Of a DNA stretch of 64,000 nucleotides, positions 26,640 through 36,300 are shown in pieces. Source of the stretch: Candidatus Nitrosopumilus sp. (GTDB lineage: Archaea; Thermoproteota; Nitrososphaeria; Nitrososphaerales; Nitrosopumilaceae); assembly GCA_029864335.1 (NCBI GenBank), contig JAOTTS010000004.1:1-64000 (forward strand), written 5' to 3'. Positions within the stretch are counted from its first letter, which is position 1. The number at the start of each line of letters is the position of its first letter. Made by a program: the position numbers and the translations under genes. The notes below the pieces were generated by a model. It saw nothing but the letters and a program-made list of their open reading frames with translations, did no database searches and was not told the origin of the DNA.

Positions 26640-27083
26640 TTAGTACAGATTTGCTGCCTCTTCTTTTAGTTTATCTGCATCAGGGGCATCTTCTAAATTC
26701 TTTCCAATGTAGGTATAAAGAGCAGATTTCAGTACTTTGAGAGAAAGCAAGGCACATTTTATTCTGACAGCCTGAAGATGCTCTAGACCCAATTCACTTA
26801 ACACGTCATTTTTTTCTATTGCTCTTGCTTCATCAAGGGTCTTACCCTTTGTAATTTCAGTTAGGACAGAAGAGCAAGCCATACAAATTGCACATCCTTT
26901 TCCATGAAATTTAATATCCGTTACTTTGTTATCATCAATTTTCATGTCAATGTCTATACTATCACCGCATAGTGGATTTGAATCATGAAAAGTGACATCG
27001 TGATTTTCAATTTCTCCGTAATTAATTGGATTTCTAGAATAATCCACAATCATTTCATGATAAATATCTGCATTACCACTCAT
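26640..27083 (-). CDS. sufU: Fe-S scaffold/sulfur-transfer protein SufU (IscU-like)
   Basis: 147 aa. The three ligand cysteines are in NPLCGDSIDI, GCAICMACSSVL and VRIKCALLSL, with the Asp after the first Cys typical of U-type proteins. It receives sulfur from SufS and passes it to SufBCD, or acts as scaffold. Its ATG overlaps the sufS stop by 4 bases. Confidence 0.9.
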   Translation of the reverse strand: MSGNADIYHEMIVDYSRNPINYGEIENHDVTFHDSNPLCGDSIDIDMKIDDNKVTDIKFHGKGCAICMACSSVLTEITKGKTLDEARAIEKNDVLSELGLEHLQAVRIKCALLSLKVLKSALYTYIGKNLEDAPDADKLKEEAANLY

Positions 27084-28324
27084 AATTTGAACACCTTTGC
27101 CACAATTTTTAATGAATTTACCAGAATATCAATGTCTTCTTTAGTATTGTAAATGTAAAAACTAGCCCTTGATGTTGCTGCAACATTTAGTCGCTCCATT
27201 AACACTTGTGCACAGTGATGTCCAGAACGTACTGCAATTCCTTCTTCATCAATAATTTGAGCAACATCATGAGGATGTACATCTGCAAAATTGAATGAGA
27301 TCACACCACCGCGTTTCGACATATCCTTTGTGCCATAGATATGAAGTCCTTTGACTTCAGATAATTTTTCGATAGCATATTTTGTTAGCTCAATTTCGTG
27401 TTCTCTTATATTATCCATTCCAATTTTTGTAAGATAATCAATTGCAGATCCTAATCCCACAACATCTGCAATGTTTGGAGTTCCTGCTTCAAATTTGTAT
27501 GGCAAATCATTCCAAGTTGTTTCATATTTGTGAACTTCTCGAATCATGTCACCGCCACCCTGAAATGGCACCATGGTTTCCAAAACAGATTTTCTAACCC
27601 ACAAAACACCAATTCCTGTTGGGCCTAACATTTTGTGTCCAGAAAATGCAAAAAAGTCACAGCCCAATTTTTTAATGTCAACTTTCATGTGAGGTACTGC
27701 CTGAGCACCATCAATTAGGGTAAGAACCCCTGCTGCCTTGCATTTTTCAATGATTTTTTCAGCATTAGTAATTGTTCCAAGAACATTTGACATTAGACTA
27801 AAGGTTACAAGTTTGACTTTACCTGTTGCAAGATATTTGTCAAGATCATCTAAAATTAATTCACCATTATCATCCATTCCAATGTATTCTAATTTAGCAT
27901 GTTTCTCTTGAGTAACAAGTTGCCATGGTACAATGTTGCTGTGGTGTTCATATTCAGTAGTAACTATAATGTCATCCTCGTTAATATGGGGTCTGCCCCA
28001 TGCATATGCAACTAGATTAATTGCTTCAGTGGTGCCCCTAACAAAAATAATTTCTTGACGATTTTTAATGTTAATGAAATTTGCAATTTTATCTCTAGTT
28101 GCCTCATAAGCCTCAGTAGATTCTTCAGCTAGTGCATATACTGCTCTGTGGATATTTGCGTTGTGATTTTGATAATAATCAGTAATGGAATCAATTACTT
28201 GATTTGGTTTTTGTGTAGTAGAAGCATTATCAAGATAAACAAGTTTTTTGTTATCTCGAACAGTTCTTTGAAGTATTGGAAAATCTTTTCGTATATTTTC
28301 AAATAATGATTCTGTACTTTGCAT
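27080..28324 (-). CDS. sufS: Cysteine desulfurase SufS
   Basis: 414 aa PLP enzyme of the class V fold. The PLP lysine is in FFAFSGHKMLGPTGIGVLW. The catalytic cysteine lies in RSGHHCAQVLMERL. The opening YLDNASTTQKPNQVI is typical of SufS/CsdA. It takes sulfur from cysteine for Fe-S assembly. Three bases separate it from the Rieske gene upstream; its end overlaps sufU. Confidence 0.94.
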   Translation of the reverse strand: MQSTESLFENIRKDFPILQRTVRDNKKLVYLDNASTTQKPNQVIDSITDYYQNHNANIHRAVYALAEESTEAYEATRDKIANFINIKNRQEIIFVRGTTEAINLVAYAWGRPHINEDDIIVTTEYEHHSNIVPWQLVTQEKHAKLEYIGMDDNGELILDDLDKYLATGKVKLVTFSLMSNVLGTITNAEKIIEKCKAAGVLTLIDGAQAVPHMKVDIKKLGCDFFAFSGHKMLGPTGIGVLWVRKSVLETMVPFQGGGDMIREVHKYETTWNDLPYKFEAGTPNIADVVGLGSAIDYLTKIGMDNIREHEIELTKYAIEKLSEVKGLHIYGTKDMSKRGGVISFNFADVHPHDVAQIIDEEGIAVRSGHHCAQVLMERLNVAATSRASFYIYNTKEDIDILVNSLKIVAKVFKL

Positions 28325-28327
28325 ATC

Positions 28328-28645
28328 TTAAAGCTCCACGTAAATTTCGTTGGCATCTATTTTAACATTGTATACCTTAAGAGGAGTTTCTGCAGGAAGA
28401 TTTTGAGGCTCACCATTCTCTAAATTAAAAACAGAAAGATGTAATGGGCATCTCACACCTTCTTCACTGAGAAAGCCTGTAGAAAGATCTGCATCCGCAT
28501 GAGTGCAGATTAAATCAGTTGCGTGAATTTTTCCTTTAAGATTAGCTAGTAGAAGTTTTTTATCATCATGTACAAATCCAAAAAGTTGTCCTTCTTTTAC
28601 CTGCTCCAAATTGCAAGCTTTAATCCATTCTGACAAATTAATCAT
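28328..28645 (-). CDS. Rieske-type ferredoxin within the suf operon
   Basis: 105 aa soluble Rieske [2Fe-2S] protein. The ligands are in CTHADADL and CPLHLSVF (C-x-H ... C-x2-H). The length and motif match small NirD/biphenyl-type ferredoxins, not membrane-bound Rieske subunits. It sits between sufD and sufS with a 4-base overlap upstream. It may donate electrons to Fe-S assembly or use the cluster as a test substrate; both are inference. Confidence 0.88.
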   Translation of the reverse strand: MINLSEWIKACNLEQVKEGQLFGFVHDDKKLLLANLKGKIHATDLICTHADADLSTGFLSEEGVRCPLHLSVFNLENGEPQNLPAETPLKVYNVKIDANEIYVEL

Positions 28646-30042
28646 CGATACTTGTAGTGTTGTTCAATTTCTGCGTCTTCGTTATAACGTGTCTCTTCTA
28701 CTTCAACAAATTTAGTTAATTCGGCATCCGTGTTAATAGTCAGTTCACGATTTTCCCATTTAGATTCAATAAGATATGCAATCCATGCCCTTACTTGGAA
28801 TGACATTTTCCTTGAAAGTGGTTCTAAGAATCCCTCAACAATGGTTCTTTCTGCCTCTTCGTGAGTAAGACATCTAGTTTTAAGATAAAATATTTGCTCT
28901 TCGTCAATTTGTGCAACAGATGCAGAGTGTGTAGCCTTTACATCATTTGTGAATATTTCCAGTCCAGGAATTGCATCAGATTTTGCATCTTTATCTAAAA
29001 GAATAGAACGACCAGACAAAAATGAATTTGACTTTGCAGCATGTTCTTTAATTCTAATCATTCCTTTGAAAAGAGATTTTGATTTGTTCCTAAGAATTGA
29101 TTTTTCAACTACCCTTGCATCAGTAGATGGGCTTTCATGATTCACATTAGTTTGAATATCAAATGATTGTTCATCATTTCCAAATATTACTTCAGAGTCA
29201 TTTGCAGATGCACCACTACCATTAAGAAAATATTCAATCTTATATCTAGATAAAATAGAACCAAATAATCCAGAATACCAATTTACTTTGGCATCTTGTG
29301 CCAAATCAGTACGTCTTGTTGAAAAGTTTACTGTATGCTGATCCATTAACTGCAAAGTTGTAACATCTAGTTGTGCATTTGCTGCAAGAGTTGTGTTTAG
29401 TAATTCAAGATATGCTGGTTGTTTTTCTGTTTTAGGAGAATAGATTTCTTGGACAATTGTAGCTTTGCTGCTTTCATCTGCAAAGATAATATTTCTAGCG
29501 ATAGTAGAATTACCATCTTCTGAAAGACATGCCAAAAAGTGAATTGGTTTATCCAAGATCAGATTACGTGGAATGTGGATGAATATTCCTGAATTAAAGG
29601 CGGCATTGTTTAGGGCAGTAAATTTATCATCATTTGAATTTGAGGCTTCTAGTGCTTTTTTTACCAGTTCAGAATTATTTTTAATTGCATCAGATATTGA
29701 AGAAATTACAAGTCCTTTTGATTTTAGTTCATCAGAGATATTGATTTTGTGAACATTTGTTCCAATCTGGATAATGCATGTTTCATTTTCTAACTCAGTT
29801 AGTCTTTTGTTTAAGAAACTAGGAATTGTTTCAGTAGTAGATGTTGAAAGTAATACTTTTTCTGGATCCATTTTTTTGGCATCAGTATATTTGTTGTAAA
29901 GAGGAGACATTTCAATTGGGAGACTATCATAGACGGTTAGTGAATTTTTTCTATAATCTTTGAGCCATTCAGGTTCATTTCTTGATGAGGAAATATCAGC
30001 GATATGGCTTGTATTGAGTTTTGAGAGTGTTTCTTGAGACAT
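28642..30042 (-). CDS. sufD: SufD-like subunit of the SufBCD complex
   Basis: 466 aa. The C-terminal core has the SufB/D beta-helix fold with KGMIRIKEHAAKSNSFLSGR and HSASVAQIDEEQIFYLKTR. The latter keeps the HxAxxxxxDExxxFYLxxR signature of both SufB and SufD. The N-terminal helical part is more divergent than in the sufB neighbour, which supports SufD. Begins 26 bp after sufB. Confidence 0.9.
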   Translation of the reverse strand: MSQETLSKLNTSHIADISSSRNEPEWLKDYRKNSLTVYDSLPIEMSPLYNKYTDAKKMDPEKVLLSTSTTETIPSFLNKRLTELENETCIIQIGTNVHKINISDELKSKGLVISSISDAIKNNSELVKKALEASNSNDDKFTALNNAAFNSGIFIHIPRNLILDKPIHFLACLSEDGNSTIARNIIFADESSKATIVQEIYSPKTEKQPAYLELLNTTLAANAQLDVTTLQLMDQHTVNFSTRRTDLAQDAKVNWYSGLFGSILSRYKIEYFLNGSGASANDSEVIFGNDEQSFDIQTNVNHESPSTDARVVEKSILRNKSKSLFKGMIRIKEHAAKSNSFLSGRSILLDKDAKSDAIPGLEIFTNDVKATHSASVAQIDEEQIFYLKTRCLTHEEAERTIVEGFLEPLSRKMSFQVRAWIAYLIESKWENRELTINTDAELTKFVEVEETRYNEDAEIEQHYKYR

Positions 30043-30067
30043 TTTTAATCAAAGTGGTATTGGGAGT

Positions 30068-31477
30068 TTATCCCACAGAGTCATCCATCTCTAATTTGAT
30101 TAGTCTGTTCAGTTCTACTGCATATTCCATTGGTAGTTCTTTTGTGAATGGCTCCATGAAGCCATTGACAATTAATGAAAGTGCTTCTTCTTCAGTGAAT
30201 CCTCTAGTCATCAAGTAGAAGATTTGCTCATCACCAATTTTACCAACTGTTGCTTCGTGGGTAATGGTTGCATCTTCCTGATTAATTTCCATGTATGGAT
30301 ATGTATCAGTCTTGGATGTATCATCTAATAGTAATGCATCACATCTTACAGTGGCTTTAACATTTGTAGCACCTTTTGCCACATTGAGTAGTCCTCTGTA
30401 AGTTGAACGTCCATCTAGTCTGCTTACTGACTTTGATGTGATTTTAGATGTAGTGTTTGGTGCAAGATGAACCATTTTGGCACCTGTATCTTGATGTTGA
30501 CCCTTTCCTGCAAATGCAATAGAGAGTGTTTCACCATATGCTCGTTCACCCATAAGATAAATTCCAGGATACTTCATTGTCAGTTTACTTCCAATGTTTC
30601 CATCAATCCATTCTACTGTTGCACCTTCATATGCATAAGCACGTTTTGTAACCAAGTTATACACATCGCTACTCCAATTTTGGATTGTTGTGTATCTTAA
30701 TTTAGCATCCTTGTGTGCAACTAGTTCTACAACTGCAGAGTGAAGTGATTCTGAAGAATAAACAGGAGCAGTACATCCTTCAATGTAGTGAACTTCTGAG
30801 CCTTCATCAGCAATGATCAATGTTCTTTCAAATTGACCTATGTTTTCAGCATTGATTCTAAAGTATGCTTGTAGAGGCATGTCAACTTTGACACCTGGTG
30901 GAATATAGATAAATGAACCGCCACTCCAAACTGCACTGTTTAGTGCTGCAAATTTGTTATCCTCTGGAGGAATAATTTTACCAAAGTATTTTTTAAAAAT
31001 CTCTGGATGTTCTTTAAGAGCTGCATCAGTATCTAAGAATAGAACACCTTGTTTTGCCAAATCCTCTCTTAGACTATGATATACAACTTCAGATTCATAT
31101 TGTGCGCCAACACCTGCTAAGAATTTCTTTTCAGCTTCTGGAATTCCAAGTTTGTCAAATGTTTTTTTGACATTGTCTGGTACATCATCCCAGTTCTTTT
31201 CTACTTTGTCAGATGCTTTTGCATAATAGTAAATATTTTGGAAATCGATAACACTAAGATCTCCGCCCCAAGTAGGCATTGGTTTTTTCATAAAAATTTC
31301 AAAAGAACGTAATCTAAAATCAAGCATCCATTGTGGTTCATCTTTCATTTTACTGATGCTAATCACAGTTTCCTTAGACAGGCCTTTCTTGCTAAGGTGG
31401 ACATATAGTTCTGTAGAGTCTTTAAAATCATATTTGGAATAATCCATGTCGAGGTTTTCAGTTGCCATGTTCATCAT
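30068..31477 (-). CDS. sufB: Fe-S assembly scaffold protein SufB
   Basis: 469 aa. Characteristic segments are [40 protein letters not shown] (with the conserved cysteine of SufB) and [20 protein letters not shown]. It is the main scaffold partner of SufC (7949-8725) and SufD. Starts at one of several close ATG codons (31477, 31474 or 31468). First of the suf run on the minus strand. Confidence 0.95.
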   Translation of the reverse strand: MMNMATENLDMDYSKYDFKDSTELYVHLSKKGLSKETVISISKMKDEPQWMLDFRLRSFEIFMKKPMPTWGGDLSVIDFQNIYYYAKASDKVEKNWDDVPDNVKKTFDKLGIPEAEKKFLAGVGAQYESEVVYHSLREDLAKQGVLFLDTDAALKEHPEIFKKYFGKIIPPEDNKFAALNSAVWSGGSFIYIPPGVKVDMPLQAYFRINAENIGQFERTLIIADEGSEVHYIEGCTAPVYSSESLHSAVVELVAHKDAKLRYTTIQNWSSDVYNLVTKRAYAYEGATVEWIDGNIGSKLTMKYPGIYLMGERAYGETLSIAFAGKGQHQDTGAKMVHLAPNTTSKITSKSVSRLDGRSTYRGLLNVAKGATNVKATVRCDALLLDDTSKTDTYPYMEINQEDATITHEATVGKIGDEQIFYLMTRGFTEEEALSLIVNGFMEPFTKELPMEYAVELNRLIKLEMDDSVG

Positions 31478-31574
31478 AACCCCGTTATATTATAAATACA
31501 TGAGGAAAAATAGGCACAGCTAAATAGCTTTAGCTAAACATTGAACATTTCAAAATAATGACGAATTGTTTTAG

Positions 31575-31697
31575 TCACTTTCTACTACCTTCTAAAAGTC
31601 CGGAGTCACCGGGGATTATGTCAATATGTTTTGAAAGATCTTCGTTATTTTCAAAAATGGAGCCACAATATGCACATATAGATTTTTTTTCAGACAT
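31575..31697 (-). CDS. Zinc-finger-like microprotein, 40 aa
   Basis: ATG at 31697 to TGA at 31575-31577. The peptide begins MSEKKSICAYCGSIFENNED and continues LSKHIDIIPGDSG. C-x2-C-x12-H matches half of a C2H2 finger; the fourth ligand could be an Asp or be absent. It lies between hemD and sufB on the same strand and may be part of the long transcript. A plus-strand frame over the same DNA looks like a shadow of this gene. Confidence 0.55.
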   Translation of the reverse strand: MSEKKSICAYCGSIFENNEDLSKHIDIIPGDSGLLEGSRK

Positions 31698-31795
31698 ATT
31701 ATTGATGAATCTGATTTTATGTATCCTTTATTCAGCATCGTTTTGTTTGGATATAGTAAATAATGAATTGTAATTCTTGAAAACTTTTAAAATTA

Positions 31796-32590
31796 TTATG
31801 AAAAAACAGACTTTAGTGTATCAAATGCTCCAGCAACTGTATGAACTTGAGATACAATATTTTTAACATTAAATTTTTTCAATTCATCTGAAGTGAATGG
31901 ACCGATAGAGACCACAGATAATTTTGCAAGATTTTCAAGTAATTTATCTTCACCATAATCTTTTGACATTATCTCAAAGAATCCACGTACAGATGATGCG
32001 CTTGTAAATACTACACCATCCACTTTATTCTGAGAGAATAGTTCTCTGAATTCATTCCACTGAGTAGTATCTCTAAATGCACAAACATCATAGAGATGAA
32101 TTTCTAATACATCAATTCCAATTTTGTTTAATAGTTCTTTTAGAAAGGGTGTAGATGCACCACTGCGTGGAACAATTACTTTTTTCCCAGCTGCATTGAT
32201 TTGTGTGAATTCTTCACCTACTCCAACAGATGAAAATGTAGTAGGTTGAAGGTTAACTTTGATTCCTTCATTTTCAAGGGCAATTGTTGTTTTTGGTCCA
32301 ACAGACATTACAATAGTATTTGCAACAGATAATTGCAGTTTATCTAATTTACCAACATGTTTTGCAGTATCAAAAAGTAGTTTGACCGCTTTTGAGCTCA
32401 TAAAAACAGAATAATCAGGATTATATTTCTCAACAGATTCTAAAAACTCATCAACTATTTGTTCTCCCTTACTTACAAGTTCAATTGTAGGTAATGGGAG
32501 TGGTTTTACATTAGTTTGTTCAGCCAGTGAAATAAATTCTGTAGCATCATCCTTAGAACGAGTTATAGCAATAGTTTTTCCATCAAGCAT
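31796..32590 (-). CDS. hemD: Uroporphyrinogen-III synthase
   Basis: 264 aa, two-lobed HemD fold. Recognisable parts are IAITRSKDDATEF at the start, YSVFMSSKAVKLLFD and GVVFTSASSVRGFFEIM, plus LSVVSIGPFTSDELKKF. HemD is a poorly conserved family, but position after cobA supports the call. The ATG at 32590 overlaps the cobA stop (TAATG). Confidence 0.88.
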   Translation of the reverse strand: MLDGKTIAITRSKDDATEFISLAEQTNVKPLPLPTIELVSKGEQIVDEFLESVEKYNPDYSVFMSSKAVKLLFDTAKHVGKLDKLQLSVANTIVMSVGPKTTIALENEGIKVNLQPTTFSSVGVGEEFTQINAAGKKVIVPRSGASTPFLKELLNKIGIDVLEIHLYDVCAFRDTTQWNEFRELFSQNKVDGVVFTSASSVRGFFEIMSKDYGEDKLLENLAKLSVVSIGPFTSDELKKFNVKNIVSQVHTVAGAFDTLKSVFS

Positions 32591-33330
32591 TATTTCCACC
32601 CAATAGTATCTGACAAATCAACGACATTTCCAATAATGATATTTGTGGGAGGAGTTATTTTATTTTCTTTAACTTTTTTTGCAATGTTTGTAACTGTTCC
32701 TTTGATCATTTTTTGGTTAGGCGTAGTCCCATTTTGAATTACAGCCACAGGGGTCTGTTCATCCATGCCTCCAGCAATAAGCTGTTTACAAATAACATCA
32801 ATTCTTGAAAGTCCCATCATTATCACAATTGTATCAACAGATTTTGCCAGTCTTTTCCACTTTACAATCTCTTGTTTCTTTTCAGGATCTTCATGGCCTG
32901 TAACAAAAACTACAGATGAGGCATGTTTTCTGTGAGTCAAAGGGATACCTGCATAGGTTGCAGAGCCAATTCCAGAAGTAATTCCTGGAACAATTTCGTA
33001 TTTTACTTTATGTTCTTTTAGAAATTCTGCTTCTTCACCACCACGTCCAAAGATTATAGGATCTCCACCCTTTAATCTAACAACATTTTTTTTTGATTTT
33101 GCGTATTTTACCATCAAATCATTTGTGGTATTTTGATGAGTGGTATCGTCTCCTACTGCTCTGCCAACGTAAATTTTTTCGGCAGACTTTGGAATCATTG
33201 AAATTATTTTTTTACTTACTAATCTATCATACAAAACAACATCTGCCTTTTTGAGTAATTCAACTGCACGCAGTGTAATTAATTTATGATCTCCAGGACC
33301 CGCTCCAACAAGATACACTTTTCCAGTCAT
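32590..33330 (-). CDS. cobA: Uroporphyrinogen-III C-methyltransferase
   Basis: 246 aa SAM-dependent enzyme making precorrin-2. It opens with VYLVGAGPGDHKLITLRAVE and contains VLYDRLVSKKII, RLKGGDPIIFGRGGEEAEFL and EIVPGITSGIGSATYAGIPL, all strongly diagnostic. Overlaps hemC by 4 bases upstream and hemD downstream. Its product would feed SirC (12291-12944). Confidence 0.95.
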   Translation of the reverse strand: MTGKVYLVGAGPGDHKLITLRAVELLKKADVVLYDRLVSKKIISMIPKSAEKIYVGRAVGDDTTHQNTTNDLMVKYAKSKKNVVRLKGGDPIIFGRGGEEAEFLKEHKVKYEIVPGITSGIGSATYAGIPLTHRKHASSVVFVTGHEDPEKKQEIVKWKRLAKSVDTIVIMMGLSRIDVICKQLIAGGMDEQTPVAVIQNGTTPNQKMIKGTVTNIAKKVKENKITPPTNIIIGNVVDLSDTIGWK

Positions 33331-34262
33331 GTCTTATTCCATTCCTCTACTTTTTCTCTCCAATTTAATGCAAGATCATTTACTCCTTTCTCTCGCAATT
33401 CTTCTCCGGCATTTTTTCCAAGGGATTGAGGATCATTTTTGCTACCAGTTTTACTTACTTGTAATGATTGTTTTCCATCAACAGAAAATGCAGATACTGT
33501 CAATGTCATTTCAGAACCGTTTGATTTTGCATATGCACCTAGTGGAAATCTACAACCAGAATCCACATAGTCAGACAATGTTCTTTCTGCCTCAATTTCT
33601 AATCTAGTATCTACATCTTCAATTTTTTTTAACATTGAAATTGTGTTTTCATCATCTACTCTAGCGACAATTGCAATTGCACCTTGTCCTGGGGATGGAG
33701 AAAAATTATCTATTGATAAAGGAGTAAAGTTTACATCAATTCCCAATCTTGAAATACCAGCTTGTGCAAGAACTATTGCATCAAAATTTTCACCAGATGT
33801 TTTTTTTATTCGGGTTTCAATATTTCCTCGTATTGGTTTTACTGTAACATCAGGTCTGATTCTTGAAACCTGAACTGCACGTCTAAGTGAACTTGTTCCA
33901 ATTACTGCGCCTTCCTTAATATTTTCCAAGGATGATCCATCTGATGAAATAAAGACATCATTTACTGCTTCACGTTTAGGAATAGATGCAATGACTAAAC
34001 TCTCATCTAACTCTGAAGGAACGTCCTTAAGACTATGTACTGCAAAATCAATCTCTTTTTGAGCAACTGCTCTATCAACTTCTTTTTCAAAGATTCCTTT
34101 CTGATTTATTGTAAATAATGGTCTAGAATCAGTGTCACCCTTTGTGGTGATGGATTTAATTTCATACTCGCAATCAGGATTTACTTTTTTTAGTTCTGAA
34201 ATCACCCAGTTTGTCTGAGCGATGGATAATTGACTTCCTCGTGCACCTACTATATACTTCAA
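33327..34262 (-). CDS. hemC: Porphobilinogen deaminase (hydroxymethylbilane synthase)
   Basis: 311 aa. It begins IVGARGSQLSIAQTNWVI. The DFAVHSLKDVPSEL stretch is conserved. The cysteine that binds the dipyrromethane cofactor lies in YVDSGCRFPLGAYA. It joins four porphobilinogens. Tightly coupled to hemL upstream (4-base overlap). Confidence 0.95.
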   Translation of the reverse strand: MKYIVGARGSQLSIAQTNWVISELKKVNPDCEYEIKSITTKGDTDSRPLFTINQKGIFEKEVDRAVAQKEIDFAVHSLKDVPSELDESLVIASIPKREAVNDVFISSDGSSLENIKEGAVIGTSSLRRAVQVSRIRPDVTVKPIRGNIETRIKKTSGENFDAIVLAQAGISRLGIDVNFTPLSIDNFSPSPGQGAIAIVARVDDENTISMLKKIEDVDTRLEIEAERTLSDYVDSGCRFPLGAYAKSNGSEMTLTVSAFSVDGKQSLQVSKTGSKNDPQSLGKNAGEELREKGVNDLALNWREKVEEWNKT

Positions 34263-35539
34263 TTTTTCACCGATTTTAGTGCTGCATCATATGCATCAAG
34301 TGTTTTGTTTAGATCATTTTCAGTGTGAGCGTCAGATAGAAAGACCACTTCAAACTGTGAAGGGGCTATGAATATTCCTTTTTTTAATAATGTTCTAAAC
34401 ATTTTTTGAAATTTCTTAGAGTCTGCTTTTTTAGATGTCTCATAATTAATCACAGGTTTGTTTGTAAAGAAAATCTGAAACATTGATGCTGTAAAGTTGA
34501 TTTGGTGTGGAATATTCATGTCAGTGGCCATATCATCAAGTGCAGTAGTAAACAACAGATTGAATCGTTCCAGTTTAGAGTAGAGTTTATTTTTTAGTTT
34601 GTTAATTGTCTTAATTGAGCTAATTGCAGCACTAACAGAAATAGGATTTCCTGCAAAGGTACTTGCTTGGTAGACTTTGCCTCCAGGAGATAGTAAATCC
34701 ATGATTTCTTTTCTACCACCTACGGCAGCAATTGTAAATCCATTGCTCAAGGCTTTTGCCATTGTAGTAATGTCGGATTTTATTCCAAAATATTCTTGAG
34801 CTCCACCAGGTGCCACCCTAAACCCAGTAACAACTTCATCGAAAATTAATGGAATGTTATTTTCTTTGGTAATTTTTTGTAAATCATAAAGGAAATTCTT
34901 TTCAGGTAAAATCAAACCTATGTTAGCCAAGATTGGTTCAACAATCACTCCTGCAATGTCTTTATTTTTTTGTATTGTCCTTTGTAGATCTTCTATATTG
35001 TTATACTGTACAACCAAAGTGTTTTTTGATACCTCATCTAATCCACCATCTGAAACTGAAATACCATTATGTGCAGAACCAGAACCAGCTTTTACCAGCA
35101 CAGAGTCATGTGCACCATGATAACATCCTTCAAATTTAATTATTTTTTTCTTTTTTGTAAAACCACGAGCTAATCTGATTGCAGTCATTGTTGCCTCACC
35201 ACCAGTATTCACCAATCTAACTTTGTCAATTGATGGAAAATTTCCAATGATTAGTTTTGATAATTCAATTTCAGATTCTGTTGGAGTACAGTAAAGAGTT
35301 CCTTTTGAAAGTTGATTGGATACGGCAGTGATGATTTCTTTTCTTCTATGTCCTAACAGTAATGCGCCATATCCATTACAAAAATCAACATACTTTTTGT
35401 TCTCTACATCCCAAAGGTATGCACCGTTTGATTTTTTTGTAAAGAAAGGATATGGTTCAAAATATCTGACAGGGCTATTTACTCCTGAAGGAATGACTTT
35501 CTTGGAATCTGAGAATAATTTGGAATTAGTCATCAACAT
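34259..35539 (-). CDS. hemL: Glutamate-1-semialdehyde 2,1-aminomutase
   Basis: 426 aa PLP enzyme, second step of the C5 pathway. Motifs: FVDFCNGYGALLLGHR, VRLVNTGGEATMTAIRLARG, IFDEVVTGFRVAPGGAQEYF and the PLP lysine in TTMAKALSNGFTIAAVGG. Starts near ATG 35539 (a second ATG at 35533). First gene of the run hemL-hemC-cobA-hemD; hemA and hemB are at 12941-15217. Confidence 0.95.
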   Translation of the reverse strand: MLMTNSKLFSDSKKVIPSGVNSPVRYFEPYPFFTKKSNGAYLWDVENKKYVDFCNGYGALLLGHRRKEIITAVSNQLSKGTLYCTPTESEIELSKLIIGNFPSIDKVRLVNTGGEATMTAIRLARGFTKKKKIIKFEGCYHGAHDSVLVKAGSGSAHNGISVSDGGLDEVSKNTLVVQYNNIEDLQRTIQKNKDIAGVIVEPILANIGLILPEKNFLYDLQKITKENNIPLIFDEVVTGFRVAPGGAQEYFGIKSDITTMAKALSNGFTIAAVGGRKEIMDLLSPGGKVYQASTFAGNPISVSAAISSIKTINKLKNKLYSKLERFNLLFTTALDDMATDMNIPHQINFTASMFQIFFTNKPVINYETSKKADSKKFQKMFRTLLKKGIFIAPSQFEVVFLSDAHTENDLNKTLDAYDAALKSVKN

Positions 35540-35601
35540 AGGCTAAACTAGGTCATTATTATTCGTAAAAGACATGTTTTTTCTAGTTTTTTAGGCATGA
35601 A

Positions 35602-36300
35602 TTAAGCAATAGATGAGGTTTTAGATTTTTCTTTCATTCTTTGAGTATGAAATTTTTTCCTAAACAAAAATGCAACAATTATTGTTCCAACATAGGGTGC
35701 ACTCCAATAAAGCCACAGATTGTCCAACATTCCAGACAACAAAGCCGGTGCCAGTGCTCTTGCAGGATTCATTGATGCACCAGAAATAAATGCCAAAAAA
35801 AAGATATCCAATCCAACTATACCACCTATTGCGATTCCGCTAAATCCTTTCAATCCCTTAGTATACACCACAGTAAATATTACTGCCATAAGTAAGGCAG
35901 ATGCTAAAACTTCTACTGGAAATATTAATAATATTGAATATTCATAGTTTGGCGCATTAGCTCCAAGGCTTGCATCTTTTCCAATAAAGGTCATTACAAA
36001 CAGAGAACCTAGTATTGCACCAATAATTTCAGCTGTAAAATACCAAATGATTTGGATTTTGGAAATATGACCTGTAATATAGTACCCAATTGTTACAGCA
36101 GGATTGAAATGAGCAAGAGAAATTTTCCCAAATGAATAAACACCAATGATTAATGCAATAAATGGAGTGACAGCTGCAAACCATATTCCATATGGGCCAC
36201 CGATTTGAACATCATATACAATAGAACCTGTTGCAAAAATTACTAGAATGAATGTACCAATTAGTTCTACAATAAAGATTTGAAGATTAGAATACATCAT
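35602..36300 (-). CDS. Aquaporin / aquaglyceroporin (MIP family)
   Basis: 232 aa with six membrane segments and both NPA motifs: HFNPAVTIG (after helix 2) and ASMNPARALAP (after helix 5). It sits directly after an arsC-type gene, with an arsR-type gene divergent. In Sinorhizobium an aquaglyceroporin (AqpS) in an ars operon lets arsenite leave the cell; the same logic may apply here, since no ArsB or Acr3 pump is seen. The selectivity residues were not assigned. Confidence 0.88.
   Translation of the reverse strand: MMYSNLQIFIVELIGTFILVIFATGSIVYDVQIGGPYGIWFAAVTPFIALIIGVYSFGKISLAHFNPAVTIGYYITGHISKIQIIWYFTAEIIGAILGSLFVMTFIGKDASLGANAPNYEYSILLIFPVEVLASALLMAVIFTVVYTKGLKGFSGIAIGGIVGLDIFFLAFISGASMNPARALAPALLSGMLDNLWLYWSAPYVGTIIVAFLFRKKFHTQRMKEKSKTSSIA

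Noticed and set aside
31558-31773. Plus-strand 71-aa frame
   Set aside because: Shadow of the minus-strand zinc-finger microprotein; its composition is not protein-like.
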